Of a stretch of 34,765 nucleotides of DNA, positions 21,613-30,320 are shown one piece after another. A program made the position numbers and the translations under genes. This DNA comes from DATMNI01 sp035570275 (GTDB taxonomy: Bacteria > Acidobacteriota > Terriglobia > Bryobacterales > Bryobacteraceae). The stretch is taken from contig DATMNI010000397.1 in assembly GCA_035570275.1 (NCBI GenBank), positions 1 to 34,765 of the forward strand, written 5' to 3'. Numbering within the stretch: the first letter of the stretch is position 1; each line of letters begins with the position of its first letter. The notes under the pieces were generated by a model. That model did no database searches and had not been told where the DNA came from. It saw only the letters and a list, made by a program, of their open reading frames with translations.

Positions 21613-24600
21613 TCATGCAAATACTTCCGTAGCTACCCGTTCGGTCACAAAGGCTTCGATGATGTCGCCCGCCTTGACATCGCCGTAGTTCTCCAGCGTG
21701 ATGCCGCACTCCATGCCACTCTTGACTTCGCTGACATCGTCCTTGAACCGCCGCAGCGAGCCGATTTTCCCGGTGTGCACCACCACGTTGTCGCGCAATA
21801 AACGCATTTCCGCATGTTGCGTAATGGTGCCGTCCAGCACCTGGCAGCCGGCCACGTTCCCCACCTTGGTGATGCGGAACGTATCCTTCACTTCTGCCCG
21901 GCCCTTGTAGACCTCCTTGTAGACCGGCGACAAGAGGCCGCTCATGGCAAGTTTGATTTCGTCGGTGAGGTTGTAAATGATGGTGTGCAGGCGGATGTCC
22001 ACCTTCTCCTGCTCGGCCAGCGCCTCGGCCTTGCGCTCCGGCCGCACGTTGAACCCGATGATAATCGCGTTCGAAGCCGATGCCAGCAGCACATCCGATT
22101 CGTTGATGGCGCCCACGCCCGAGCCGATCACCCGCACCTTCACTTTGTCATTGGTCAGCTTCTGCAGCATTTCGGTGAGCACTTCGGTGGAGCCGCCCAC
22201 GTCCGCCTTGATGATCAGCGGCAGTTCCTTCACCTCGCCCGCCTGCATCTGCTTGTGCAGTTGTTCCAGCGTAAGCCGGCTGTTTTTCGCCAACGCCGCT
22301 TCGCGCAATTTCAGGTCGCGGAAATTAACGATCTGCTTGGCCTTGGCCGTGTCGGTCACCACCTGGAAATCGTCGCCCGCCTCGGGCAGTGACTCCAGAC
22401 CGAGCACTTCCACAGGCGTCGAGGGCTCCGCCTTCCGGATCTGCGCCCCGCGATCGTTCTGCATGGCGCGCACCTTGCCGAACACGGCGCCGCAGATGAA
22501 GAAATCGCCCACCGCCAGCGTTCCGTTGCGCACCAGCACCGTCGCCACCGGGCCGCGCCCGCGGTCGAGTTGGGCCTCGATCACCGTGCCCATGGCCGGC
22601 CGGCTTGGGTTGGCTTTGAGATCCTGAATCTCGGCCACCAGAAGGATCATTTCCAGAAGCAACGGCAAGCCCTCTTGCGTCCTGGCAGAAACCGGCACCA
22701 TTACGGTATCGCCGCCCCAATCTTCGGGCAGCAGGCCGCGGTCGGAAAGCTGCTGCTTGATGCGCTCCGGCTGCGCATCGGGTTTGTCGATCTTGTTGAT
22801 GGCGACAATGATCGGCACCTTGGCCGCTTTGGCGTGATCGATGGCTTCGAGCGTCTGCGGCATCACGCCGTCATCGGCCGCCACCACCAGCACCACGATG
22901 TCGGTCACCTTGGCGCCGCGGGCGCGCATGCGCGTAAACGCCTCATGGCCCGGCGTGTCGATGAAGACAATCTTCTTGCCCTTCAGATCCACCTGGTAGG
23001 CGCCGATATGCTGCGTAATTCCGCCGGCTTCGCGCCCCGCCACGTTGGCGACGCGAATGGCATCCAGCAGCGAAGTCTTGCCGTGATCCACGTGTCCCAT
23101 GATGGTCACCACCGGCGCGCGCTTCACCACGTCTTTGGTATCCTCGGCCTCATTGACCACCGCCATGGCTTCCACTTCGTAGCTGACAGTGGCCGTGGAC
23201 GCGCCAAACTCGCGGGCCACTTCCGTAGCCAGCTTGGAATCCAGCGTCTGGTTGATGGTGGCGAAGATGCTTCGGTCGAACAGTTTCTTGATCACCAGGT
23301 TGGCCTTCACGTCCAGCTTCTCGGACAGTTCTTTGACCGTGATGCCTTCCGAAATGGTGATCTCCCGATTGATGGGCGGCGGTCCTTGTTCCACCTGCCG
23401 GCGCTGCGGGCGCAGTGTCTTCTCTTCTTCCACCCGTTCCCGCGGACCGGGCCGCGTGGGGCGCTTATTGTCTCCCGGACGCCCGCGCGACGGCTGGGCT
23501 CCATCCGGGCCCGGCGGCGGCGCCATACCCGGTTCGATGCGGCCTCGCGAAGTGGGATGCTGCGGACGCGGACCCGCCGGACGAGGACCCGCCGGCGCTC
23601 CCGGCCGCGCCGGAGCTCTGGCCACCATCGGCTGGCCGGGACGTATCGGGCCGCGATAGATCGGCTGGCCCGGAACCGGTGCACTGGGCGCCTTCGGCAC
23701 TCCCGGCCGTGCCGCGGGGGGTGGCGCAGGCATCATCGGCCGGGGTGCATTCAGTTTGGCCGCCAGATCCGGACGGGGTGGAACCACTGGCCGGGCCGCC
23801 GGTTGTCCCGCCAGCGGACGGCTTCCCGGCTGCGGCCCCACGGGCATTGAGGGCGCGGCCGCCGAGGGACGCGGCCCGGACGGCGCCGGCTGGCGCGGAA
23901 GTATAGTAGGCCGCTGCGGCGGTGGGGCGGGCCGCTGCTGCGGTGCGCCGGGGCGTGCCGCTTCGGGACGCGCGGCCGGGAAAGGCTGCCGCGGACCCGA
24001 AAGAACCTGACCCGGCTTGGGCGCGGTGGCTCCCGGCCCGGGCAACGGCTTGGCCGCGGGCGCACTGGGACGGCCCGGCGGGACTACCACTACCGGAGGC
24101 GTCTGGGCAGGCGGCGCCGGCGTAGCGTGTGCCGCCGGCGTAGCGGGTGACGCCGGCGCGGCATGTGCCGGAGGCGTAATGGGCGCGGCCTGGGGCGCGG
24201 GCGGTGGTGCGGGCGCGGCCAGTGACGTTGGTGGTGATGCGGGCGGAGTTGCCCGTAGTCCCTCCGGTTTCTGGATTTCAGGCCGTATCGGCCCGCCTCC
24301 TACCGGAGGATGAATCGGCCGCCCCGCCAGCGGCGGACGAATCGGCGACACCGGTCCCGTCCGTGGCGGTTCGGCAAGCGACTTCTCTTCTACCGGCGTG
24401 GGAGCCTCCTGCGGCTGGACCGCAATCGCGGACGGCCCGAGTTGCGGCTTCGGTGCGCTCGCCGGCTGGAACGCCGGCGCCTCGTCCGCGTCGTCTTCCG
24501 CAAACTCCTCGTGCGTCTCCGACAGGTGATCATCGGGGCCAGGCACGAAGTCCGGAACGTCAAATCCATACAGCCGGCGCAGCCTGATCGCCACGTCTTC

Positions 24601-24720
24601 ATCGATTGAGCTGGAGTGCGTCTTCTTCTCCGTGACGCCCAGTTCCGGGAGTCGCTCGATTAATTCGTGAGCCTTGATTTCCAACTCCCTCGCCAGCTCG
24701 TTGATCCGAATCTTCTTCAT
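21613..24720 (-). CDS. infB: Translation initiation factor IF-2
   Basis: A 1035-residue IF-2. The N-terminus has the IF2N fold (MKKIRINELARELEIKAHEL), followed by a very long Pro/Ala/Gly-rich linker (about residues 90-440) and a second IF2N (ITVKELSEKLDVKANLVIKK). The GTPase domain starts near residue 535 with the G1 block GHVDHGKTSLLDAI, then DTPGHEAFTRMR, NKIDKPDAQ and PVSARTQEG; the fMet-tRNA-binding C-terminal domains end at FVTERVATEVFA. The ATG at 24720 begins the conserved domain; upstream in-frame starts exist. The large linker makes it longer than E. coli IF-2 (890). It follows nusA by 40 bases. Confidence 0.96.
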   Translation of the reverse strand: MKKIRINELARELEIKAHELIERLPELGVTEKKTHSSSIDEDVAIRLRRLYGFDVPDFVPGPDDHLSETHEEFAEDDADEAPAFQPASAPKPQLGPSAIAVQPQEAPTPVEEKSLAEPPRTGPVSPIRPPLAGRPIHPPVGGGPIRPEIQKPEGLRATPPASPPTSLAAPAPPPAPQAAPITPPAHAAPASPATPAAHATPAPPAQTPPVVVVPPGRPSAPAAKPLPGPGATAPKPGQVLSGPRQPFPAARPEAARPGAPQQRPAPPPQRPTILPRQPAPSGPRPSAAAPSMPVGPQPGSRPLAGQPAARPVVPPRPDLAAKLNAPRPMMPAPPPAARPGVPKAPSAPVPGQPIYRGPIRPGQPMVARAPARPGAPAGPRPAGPRPQHPTSRGRIEPGMAPPPGPDGAQPSRGRPGDNKRPTRPGPRERVEEEKTLRPQRRQVEQGPPPINREITISEGITVKELSEKLDVKANLVIKKLFDRSIFATINQTLDSKLATEVAREFGASTATVSYEVEAMAVVNEAEDTKDVVKRAPVVTIMGHVDHGKTSLLDAIRVANVAGREAGGITQHIGAYQVDLKGKKIVFIDTPGHEAFTRMRARGAKVTDIVVLVVAADDGVMPQTLEAIDHAKAAKVPIIVAINKIDKPDAQPERIKQQLSDRGLLPEDWGGDTVMVPVSARTQEGLPLLLEMILLVAEIQDLKANPSRPAMGTVIEAQLDRGRGPVATVLVRNGTLAVGDFFICGAVFGKVRAMQNDRGAQIRKAEPSTPVEVLGLESLPEAGDDFQVVTDTAKAKQIVNFRDLKLREAALAKNSRLTLEQLHKQMQAGEVKELPLIIKADVGGSTEVLTEMLQKLTNDKVKVRVIGSGVGAINESDVLLASASNAIIIGFNVRPERKAEALAEQEKVDIRLHTIIYNLTDEIKLAMSGLLSPVYKEVYKGRAEVKDTFRITKVGNVAGCQVLDGTITQHAEMRLLRDNVVVHTGKIGSLRRFKDDVSEVKSGMECGITLENYGDVKAGDIIEAFVTERVATEVFA

Positions 24721-24760
24721 AGAGAAAGCAATCATTCTTCGATCTACTGTGGAACCGCGC

Positions 24761-26320
24761 CTATTCGACGCGACCCTCCTCTGGACCCGCACCGGACTGA
24801 TTATGGGGGGAACCCGCGTTCTCTATCGTACCAAACTGTTCCCCGGTTTCTGCAGCCGAAACCACGTCCGTTGCAACCTCTCCGGCTTCGGTTGCAACCG
24901 CTCCGCCTTCTGCTTCAACCGCTCCATCGCCGGCTTGCAACTCGGCTTCGCCGGCTTCCGGAACTTCGGCCGCCGCTTCCGCCGCAGCGCCTTCCACGGC
25001 GGCTTCCCCGGCACTTTCCACGGCAACCGGCTCCGCACCCTCCTGCACCGGTTCTTCAAACTGGCTGTAATACGCGTTCACCGATTCCTGTATCTTCTCT
25101 ACCGTCTGCGGGCCTATGCCTTGGATCTCCTCGAGCTGCTCCGGCGTCATGCTGCCCAGCCGCTCGATGGTCCCCATGCCCGTTTCCAGCAGTTTCTCCA
25201 GAATCTTCTCGTCGAGCCCGTACTCGGCCAGCACCGAAATCGGAGCCCCCGGCGCCACCAGAGCAGCCATCTGAGATTCCACTTCCTGCCGCTTCTCTTC
25301 TTCGCTCTTGATGTCGATCTTCCAGCCCAGCAGCTTGGCCGCCAGCCGGACGTTTTGCCCCTTCTTGCCGATGGCGAGCGAAAGCTGCGAATCGTCCACG
25401 ATCACTTCCATGTGCTTTTCCAGCGGATCGACGATCGTAATCCGGCTCACTTTGGCCGGGCTCAGCGCGTGCGTCGCAAACGTCACCGAGTCTTCCGAGT
25501 ATTCGATGATATCGATCTTCTCGCCGCGCAACTCGCGGATGATGGACTGCACCCGCATTCCCTTCATCCCCACACAGGCGCCCACCGAATCCACATCGCG
25601 GTCGCGGCTCTGCACCGCGATCTTGGTGCGCTCGCCGGCCTCGCGCGCGCAGCCGCGAATCGCCACCGTGCTGTCGTAAATCTCGGGCACTTCCTGTTCG
25701 AACAGCCGCATCACCAGTTCCGGCGCGGCGCGCGACACCAGCACTCCCGGCCCTTTGCTGGACTTGTCCACCAGCTTGATCACGCAGCGCACGCGGTCGC
25801 CCACGCTATAGCTTTCCAGGCGCGACTGTTCCTTCTTGGGCAGCTTGGCTTCGGTCTTTCCCAGGTCCAGAATGTAATCCGGCCCTTCCACCCGCTTGAT
25901 GGTGCAGTTGACCAACTCGCCGGTGCGCCCCGAGTATTCGTTGAACACCGTCTCGCGCTCGGCTTCCCGCACTTTCTGGAAAATCACCTGCTTGGCGGTC
26001 TGCGCGGAGATCCGTCCCAGCGCGTCGGTGTTCTTCGGAATGCGGACTTCGGCGCCGATTTCGGCCTGCGCATCGATGCGGCGCGCCTCACCCAGCGTCA
26101 TCTCGTGCGCCGGATCTTCCACCGCTTCCACAGCCTTCTTCACCGAGTAGAGCTTGATGGCGCCCGTCTTCGGGTCCATGTCCGCTATGTAGTCCTCATT
26201 GGTGCGGTAGTGTTTGCGCGCGGCAATCAGCATGGCGTCCTTGACCGCGTCCAGCACGATCTGCGGGTCGATGCCTTTTTCCTTGCTCAAAATCTCGATG
26301 GACTGAAAGATCGTTTCCAA
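24761..26320 (-). CDS. nusA: Transcription termination/antitermination factor NusA
   Basis: A 519-residue NusA: N-terminal RNA polymerase-binding domain (EILSKEKGIDPQIVLDAVKD), S1 domain (about 130-200), two KH domains (VGACVGMKGMRVQSIIRELR; DSQLSLAIGKKGQNVRLAAK) and a helix-hairpin-helix segment (LEEIQGIGPQTVEKIQ). After this comes a 100-residue Ala/Glu-rich tail with no fold, probably flexible. The start is TTG at 26320. It is the second gene of the operon after rimP; NusA often controls its own operon through leader terminators. Confidence 0.96.
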   Translation of the reverse strand: METIFQSIEILSKEKGIDPQIVLDAVKDAMLIAARKHYRTNEDYIADMDPKTGAIKLYSVKKAVEAVEDPAHEMTLGEARRIDAQAEIGAEVRIPKNTDALGRISAQTAKQVIFQKVREAERETVFNEYSGRTGELVNCTIKRVEGPDYILDLGKTEAKLPKKEQSRLESYSVGDRVRCVIKLVDKSSKGPGVLVSRAAPELVMRLFEQEVPEIYDSTVAIRGCAREAGERTKIAVQSRDRDVDSVGACVGMKGMRVQSIIRELRGEKIDIIEYSEDSVTFATHALSPAKVSRITIVDPLEKHMEVIVDDSQLSLAIGKKGQNVRLAAKLLGWKIDIKSEEEKRQEVESQMAALVAPGAPISVLAEYGLDEKILEKLLETGMGTIERLGSMTPEQLEEIQGIGPQTVEKIQESVNAYYSQFEEPVQEGAEPVAVESAGEAAVEGAAAEAAAEVPEAGEAELQAGDGAVEAEGGAVATEAGEVATDVVSAAETGEQFGTIENAGSPHNQSGAGPEEGRVE

Positions 26321-26356
26321 TGTGCCCTCGTTGTTACCAAAGTCGCTGCCACGTTA

Positions 26357-26404
26357 CTGCAAACCGCTGCTGCAAACCGTTCCTGCAAATCGTTCCTGCA
26401 AACC
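26357..26404. repeat. 3.7 tandem copies of a 13-base unit
   Basis: Units of CTGCAAACCGTTC or close forms at 26357, 26370, 26383 and a partial one at 26396, in the 128-base gap between rimP and nusA. The length suits a replication-slippage minisatellite; no function is evident. Confidence 0.8.
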
Positions 26405-26448
26405 TAAATCCATTGACTGGGTTTGGCTGCTGGTTGCTCCGGCAGGCG

Positions 26449-26916
26449 CTACCACTCGAACTTCAGGTTGGCTTTCTGTATCTGTTCCAGCGGGAACGTC
26501 CTGGCTTTCCCCGGCTCGGTTTCGAGCGTCACGCAGCCGTCGGCGAACCCGGCCAGCGTGCCTTCCCAATTCCGCCGGCCCTCCACCGGATCCCGTAGCG
26601 AGATTTTCGCCTTCTTCCCCTGGAACCGTTGATAATCCTGTGGCTTGAAAAGCTTACGTTCCACCCCGGGTGAGCTGACCTCAAGCGTATACCGGCCGTC
26701 CGGCACCACGTCTTCCACGTCCAGAATCGTCCCCACCTGGTGCGAAACCAACTCGCAATCGGCGTGGGTTACTCCCGCCGGCTTGTCAATCGCGATCCGG
26801 ACCAGCCGCTGACCGCCGCCGCCCTTCACCTCAACCTGGACGATTTCCAGGCCCTCGGACGCCGCCACCCGTTGCGCGATCTCTTCGATTTTGGACGCCA
26901 CAGCTTCCTGCTGCAT
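26449..26916 (-). CDS. rimP: Ribosome maturation factor RimP
   Basis: A 155-residue protein needed for 30S subunit assembly. It reads KIEEIAQRVAASEGLEIVQV and RLVRIAIDKPAGVTHADCEL, then VSHQVGTILDVEDVVPDGRY with the signature TLEVSSPGVERKLFKPQDYQ, and closes with the SH3-like C-terminal domain (FPLEQIQKANLKFEW). The ATG at 26916 begins the conserved sequence; the longer open frame upstream contains the leader hairpin and is not protein. It heads the rimP-nusA-infB operon. Confidence 0.94.
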   Translation of the reverse strand: MQQEAVASKIEEIAQRVAASEGLEIVQVEVKGGGGQRLVRIAIDKPAGVTHADCELVSHQVGTILDVEDVVPDGRYTLEVSSPGVERKLFKPQDYQRFQGKKAKISLRDPVEGRRNWEGTLAGFADGCVTLETEPGKARTFPLEQIQKANLKFEW

Positions 26917-26938
26917 GTTGCTAAAAGTGCCGAATCCA

Positions 26939-26963
26939 ACAAAAAAGTGGGCTTTCGCCCACT
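26939..26963 (-). terminator. Leader hairpin with T-tract upstream of rimP (attenuator)
   Basis: On the transcribed strand AGTGGGC-GAAA-GCCCACT is a perfect seven-pair stem closed by a GNRA loop, followed by a T run (26946-26941). It has the form of an intrinsic terminator and lies 22 bases before the rimP start, so transcripts must read through it to reach the operon. rimP leaders with premature terminators are known in other bacteria (rimP leader RNA). TACAAT at 26994-26989 is a possible -10 box, but no matching -35 was found. Confidence 0.8.
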
Positions 26964-26993
26964 GCGCTGGCTCGACACTCAAACCGTATTGTA

Positions 26994-27031
26994 GCGTGTT
27001 TGGGAGGAAAAGGGGAAGCGCAAGTTTGCCA
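26994..27031 (+). repeat. 38-base direct repeat, copy 1
   Basis: GCGTGTTTGGGAGGAAAAGG followed by GGAAGCGCAAGTTTGCCA. It matches 28316-28354 in the same orientation with three differences, one of them an inserted T. It lies upstream of the rimP leader. No reading frame or known repeat family explains it. Confidence 0.85.
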
Positions 27032-27334
27032 TCGGCCGACGGCGGGCGGCATGCCCGGCCGGTGTGTCCTGGCGATGAGCCAGACGGCACCCTAAGTTCA
27101 CTGAAACTCCAGGGGGCTAGCCGTGGGGGCTGGCCGGTCCACATCGGGCTCGTGGAGGGGCTGCGTGTGATGCCGGAATGCACGGACAACCCCTGGCAGT
27201 ATGTTTTGCCTAGGAACCGGTGTAACTGGTTGGTTGTTTCCATGCGATGCGAATGGATTCGGAATCGGGACAAAACCGCGGCCCGCATCAGACGCGCCCG
27301 GTAGACGCCTCAAGATAGCCTATCCACGCGAACG
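27032..27334. other. Intergenic segment without a supported gene
   Basis: About 300 bases with no convincing reading frame. It contains local stems, for example CTGGC-GATGA-GCCAG near 27070-27085 and GGCTAGCC near 27116, so a structured RNA is possible. No tRNA, SRP or tmRNA pattern was recognised. Confidence 0.4.
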
Positions 27335-28105
27335 TTATTGGCCGGAAGCGGCCCCGGGGGGAGCCAGCGACAAGACTCCTGATTCTTCGTCACTACGCCG
27401 GTAGAAATCAACCGTCCGTTGACTAGGCTCGCGCCCCATTGACTTCATGTGCGCAAGGTAGTAATCGCCCCGGCTGCCGATCATGTAGCCATTCGGCACT
27501 TCGAAGAGAGTGGGGGCCGGATCTCCAGAAACGAGGGATAGCGTCTCAACCGTTTCCGCCAGGCTGCCATTCTTGTACCTGGCCTCGCGGAGCGCGAAAT
27601 AGTTTAGCGCAGGGGCGACTAAGTAGTGGAATTCCAACGACGGGTCCGCTTTGATCGAACGAGTTACGGCAACGACGTCGTAACCCAGGACCTTTTCCGA
27701 AACGGGTACGCAGGTCGCGACCACTACGCGGCCCCCGTAGGCGTTCATGCAGTCCGTTTTCAAAGCGAGGTACCGCGAAGCCTCCGCGTTGCCGGCGACC
27801 CGCACCGACGCCCATTTGAAGCGTGGGTCCACGCGAAAAACCCTTTTCGTAGTGGCATCGAAGAAGCTTCTCCCATCCTCGCCGGGAATCTGCAATTGCT
27901 CGGCGGAGCTTCCGTCCGATCGTTCAGCCATCACCCTAACAAAGCTCTTGGCAACGACGGCTCCGGAATATACCGTATACGTTTGGGTCGCGGTGAATGC
28001 CGCGCGACCGCCATAGCCTTGTGACCGAAGCAGAACCGTGATGCACGCGGTCGCCGAGGCCAGAATGATGCCTAGGCGCAACGCTCTGAGAAGTCTTGTC
28101 CTCAT
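27335..28105 (-). CDS. Hypothetical exported protein, 256 aa
   Basis: The N-terminus is a signal peptide or anchor (LRLGIILASATACITVLL). The rest looks like a soluble beta-rich domain: YTVYSGAVVAKSFVRVMAER, LQIPGEDGRSFFDATTKRVF, VSEKVLGYDVVAVTRSIKAD and a C-terminal FYRRSDEESGVL. The run on attached values (ALKTDCMNAYGGRVV, two nearby Cys) gives no known family. The ATG at 28105 has AAGGAG six bases upstream. It lies between two copies of a 38-base direct repeat. Function unknown; similar single secreted proteins are frequent in Solibacter-type genomes. Confidence 0.7.
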   Translation of the reverse strand: MRTRLLRALRLGIILASATACITVLLRSQGYGGRAAFTATQTYTVYSGAVVAKSFVRVMAERSDGSSAEQLQIPGEDGRSFFDATTKRVFRVDPRFKWASVRVAGNAEASRYLALKTDCMNAYGGRVVVATCVPVSEKVLGYDVVAVTRSIKADPSLEFHYLVAPALNYFALREARYKNGSLAETVETLSLVSGDPAPTLFEVPNGYMIGSRGDYYLAHMKSMGREPSQRTVDFYRRSDEESGVLSLAPPGAASGQ

Positions 28106-28110
28106 ATCTG

Positions 28111-28145
28111 CTCCTTAATATAAATACATACAATACTGCAGAACT
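28111..28145 (-). promoter_or_regulatory. Probable promoter of the exported hypothetical gene
   Basis: On the transcribed strand TTACAG is followed after 17 bases by TATTTA in an AT-rich patch, then AAGGAG and the ATG. The match to the -35/-10 pattern is partial; AT content well below the surrounding GC level supports a promoter here. Confidence 0.4.
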
Positions 28146-28176
28146 GTAAGCAAGGCCCAGCCTGGTATCAGCAAGC

Positions 28177-28443
28177 CTACGGCTCCTGTTGCCGAAAAGC
28201 TACGTCATCGGAAATCGTAGAGCCAGCACCCAAAGCTAGCAGCGCGTAGGCCAGATAATTCCGGTGGGCGATCCACCAACACCACAGCACGGCGCACTCG
28301 ACGGCCACTGCGGCGGCGTGTTTTGGGAGGAAAAGGGGAAGTGCAAGTATGCCAGGTTTACCGGTCAAGCGCGACATAGATGCAGCCTCCGCTCTCTGAC
28401 GGTCGAGCGACAAGTCGCGGCTCTGATCGGCGTTACACCACAA
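28177..28443 (-). CDS. Possible small membrane protein or remnant
   Basis: The 88-codon frame ends in AAAVAVECAVLWCWWIAHRN and YLAYALLALGAGSTISDDVA, two likely membrane segments. Its first half, however, is translated from the 38-base direct repeat (ILALPLFLP) and is unlikely to be real protein. It could be the end of a decayed membrane gene. No ribosome binding site or family was found. Confidence 0.25.
   Translation of the reverse strand: MWCNADQSRDLSLDRQRAEAASMSRLTGKPGILALPLFLPKHAAAVAVECAVLWCWWIAHRNYLAYALLALGAGSTISDDVAFRQQEP
28316..28354 (+). repeat. 38-base direct repeat, copy 2
   Basis: Matches 26994-27031 with three differences. Both copies lie upstream of leftward genes and enclose about 1.3 kb that includes the exported hypothetical gene. 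Confidence 0.85.
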
Positions 28444-28533
28444 TCGCCGACAATTCGAGAGAGTGATTTCTCACCGCCAAGAACCTGCAAGCGGCGTAGC
28501 GAGGTTCGACGATAGATTTCCTGCCACTCGCCC

Positions 28534-29463
28534 TTATTCCGCCCGCTTCAACTCCACTTGCCGATACATATCCTGGGTTTGTTTGAGGCTGGCGAAGTTC
28601 ATACCCGGCAACCGCGCCGAGGCCGTCCCGGCGGCCACTCCCCAACGCAACGCATCGGCGGGATTCTTTTTTCGCTCCATCGCCCACGTATACGCCGCCG
28701 TCAGCGCGTCCCCGGCGCCGATCGGGCAGACCGCATCCACGCGCGGCGGCAATGCCTCCATCAGTCCGTCCTTGAACGCCCCTACGGCGCCGCGGCTCCC
28801 CAGGGAAAGCAGCACGGCTTCCGGACCCATGGTGCGAATGCGTTCCGCTGCCTCCAGGTAGTGGGTGCGCGTCAGCAGGGTCCGGCCCAGCAGGCGTTCG
28901 GCCTCCTGGTTGTTCGGCGTCACCACTGTGGGCCGCTCCTCGATGCCATGCCGCAGCGCCTCCCCCGTGGTGTGCAGCAGCGTCTTCACTTTCTTATCCC
29001 GCGCCATCGAGATCAGCCGGCCGTAGAACGTCGTCGGCACGCCCGGCGGGATGCTGCCGCAAATCATCAACCAGGAGGCGTGGTCCAGCGTCTCCCGGAC
29101 CGCCGACTCCACGCGCGCCACTTCAGCCTTGGTGAGCGTCGGCCCGATTTCGTTGAGGTGCACCGTCAGGCCGTGTTTATCGGTGATGGTGAGGTTGGTA
29201 CGGATGGCGTTCTTCACCGGCACCAGCGCGCTCCGCAACCCCTTGTCGTGCAGCAGGCCTTCCAGCCGCTTGCCGGTTACCCCGCCCGAGATCAGCACCG
29301 CCATGGTTTCGCCGCCAAAAGTGTGAATCACCCAGCAGGCGTTGATGCCGCGCCCGCCCGCCGAGTCCCGGCTGGAGTTGATATAGGCTCGGTCCTCGAA
29401 AGCCAGGCGGTCGACATTGATGGTCCGGTCGATGGCGGGATTGATGGTGAGTGTGACGATCAA
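28534..29463 (-). CDS. PfkB-family sugar kinase (1-phosphofructokinase/tagatose-6-phosphate kinase type)
   Basis: A 309-residue ribokinase-fold enzyme that uses ATP to phosphorylate a phosphosugar. The family start is MIVTLTINPAIDRTINVDRL, with SAGGRGINACWVIHTFGGET and the sugar-binding NLTITDKHGLTVHLNE; the catalytic anion hole and Asp are in VCPIGAGDALTAAYTWAMER. The closest known types are FruK and LacC, but the substrate is not fixed by sequence. It starts with TTG at 29463. A DeoR-type regulator lies 33 bases upstream on the same strand, the usual partner of fruK-like genes, although no fruA/PTS gene is present. Confidence 0.85.
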   Translation of the reverse strand: MIVTLTINPAIDRTINVDRLAFEDRAYINSSRDSAGGRGINACWVIHTFGGETMAVLISGGVTGKRLEGLLHDKGLRSALVPVKNAIRTNLTITDKHGLTVHLNEIGPTLTKAEVARVESAVRETLDHASWLMICGSIPPGVPTTFYGRLISMARDKKVKTLLHTTGEALRHGIEERPTVVTPNNQEAERLLGRTLLTRTHYLEAAERIRTMGPEAVLLSLGSRGAVGAFKDGLMEALPPRVDAVCPIGAGDALTAAYTWAMERKKNPADALRWGVAAGTASARLPGMNFASLKQTQDMYRQVELKRAE

Positions 29464-29496
29464 GCCACCATTCTACAGTGCTCCGGGATCGCGGAT

Positions 29497-30288
29497 TCAC
29501 GGTTTCCCCACGATCACCGTAACCCCCAGCGCCCGGTAGGGAGCCAGGGCCGATGGCTCCGCGGCGCCGTCCGTGACCAGGTAGGTCAGGGAACTCGCCG
29601 GCGCGACGATGTAGGGCGAGGTGGTTCCGAGCTTGTCCGCAATCACCAGCGCAGCAACCTCCGCCGAGCGCGCGATCATGGCGCGTTTGATGTGCGCCTC
29701 CTCCACCTCCGGAACCCCGATTCCTGCCTCCGGATGCAGGCTGCACACGCCGAGGAAGCAGAGATCCGCGCGATAACTGCGAAGCTCGTCCAATGTGGAC
29801 GCTCCCATGGTGACCTGTTCTTGCTTGTTCAGACGCCCTCCGAGCAGGATGGTTTCGACGCGCGGGTGCGCGGCCAGCGCCACCGCGATGGGCGGGCTGT
29901 TGGTGATGATGGTGGCGCGGAGTTGCGGCGGAAGGCATAGCGCCAGTTGGAGCGTGGTGCTGCCGCCATCCATCAGGACTAGCTGCCCGTCCTGCACCAG
30001 TCTGGCGGCGGCCGCCGCGATGGCGCTCTTGGCCTCGGTTGCCTGCTGGGTTCGCGTCGCATACGGAGGCGCCGGATGCCGCGGCAGGGCGCCCCCATGC
30101 ACCCTCTGGAGTTGCTGGCCGCGCGCCATCTCCCGCAAATCCCGCCGGATGGTATCCTCTGAAACCTTCAACCTCTCGCTCAGCTCCGAGGCCAGCAGCT
30201 TGCCCTCCCGGTTCAGAATCTGCAACAGCAGGGCCTGGCGCTCCTCTTTCAACAGCGTTGCCTGATCGTGCACGTTATTGCTTGACAT
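29497..30288 (-). CDS. DeoR-family transcriptional regulator
   Basis: A 263-residue repressor. The N-terminal winged helix reads LKEERQALLLQILNREGKLL, then ASELSERLKVSEDTIRRDLR with the DeoR signature RRDLREMARGQQLQRVHGGA. The C-terminal sugar-phosphate-sensing domain shows VLMDGGSTTLQLALCL, ILLGGRLNKQEQVTMGAS and ADLCFLGVCSLHPEAGIGVP. It probably controls the PfkB gene downstream in response to a sugar phosphate. The ATG at 30288 lies 32 bases from the divergent HAD gene, and a promoter on the other strand overlaps the deoR start codon, so the regulator could also act on the HAD gene. Confidence 0.9.
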   Translation of the reverse strand: MSSNNVHDQATLLKEERQALLLQILNREGKLLASELSERLKVSEDTIRRDLREMARGQQLQRVHGGALPRHPAPPYATRTQQATEAKSAIAAAAARLVQDGQLVLMDGGSTTLQLALCLPPQLRATIITNSPPIAVALAAHPRVETILLGGRLNKQEQVTMGASTLDELRSYRADLCFLGVCSLHPEAGIGVPEVEEAHIKRAMIARSAEVAALVIADKLGTTSPYIVAPASSLTYLVTDGAAEPSALAPYRALGVTVIVGKP

Positions 30289-30310
30289 TGCCTGTTAGTG
30301 CCTATATTAT
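30282..30310 (+). promoter_or_regulatory. Consensus sigma-70 promoter for the HAD gene
   Basis: TTGACA (30282-30287), a 17-base spacer and TATTAT (30305-30310) nearly match the sigma-70 consensus. Transcription would start near 30317, only about four bases before the ATG at 30321, giving an almost leaderless message. The -35 box overlaps the deoR start codon. Confidence 0.75.
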
Positions 30311-30320
30311 CTTGTTTATA

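Noticed and set aside
22570..23850. Long forward frames opposite infB and nusA
   Set aside because: They are antisense to strongly conserved IF-2 and NusA sequence and have the His/Arg-rich composition of shadow frames in GC-rich DNA.
26996..27030. Sigma-54 promoter upstream of rimP (TGGCA and TTGC words on the reverse strand)
   Set aside because: The distance between the GG and GC elements is too short for the -24/-12 pattern.
26449..27288. RimP extended upstream to 27288
   Set aside because: The extension crosses the leader hairpin, T-tract and a direct repeat, and RimP homologues begin at the ATG at 26916.
27032..27334. tRNA, SRP RNA or tmRNA gene
   Set aside because: Local stems exist but no cloverleaf, CCA end, TTC loop or known core motif could be found.
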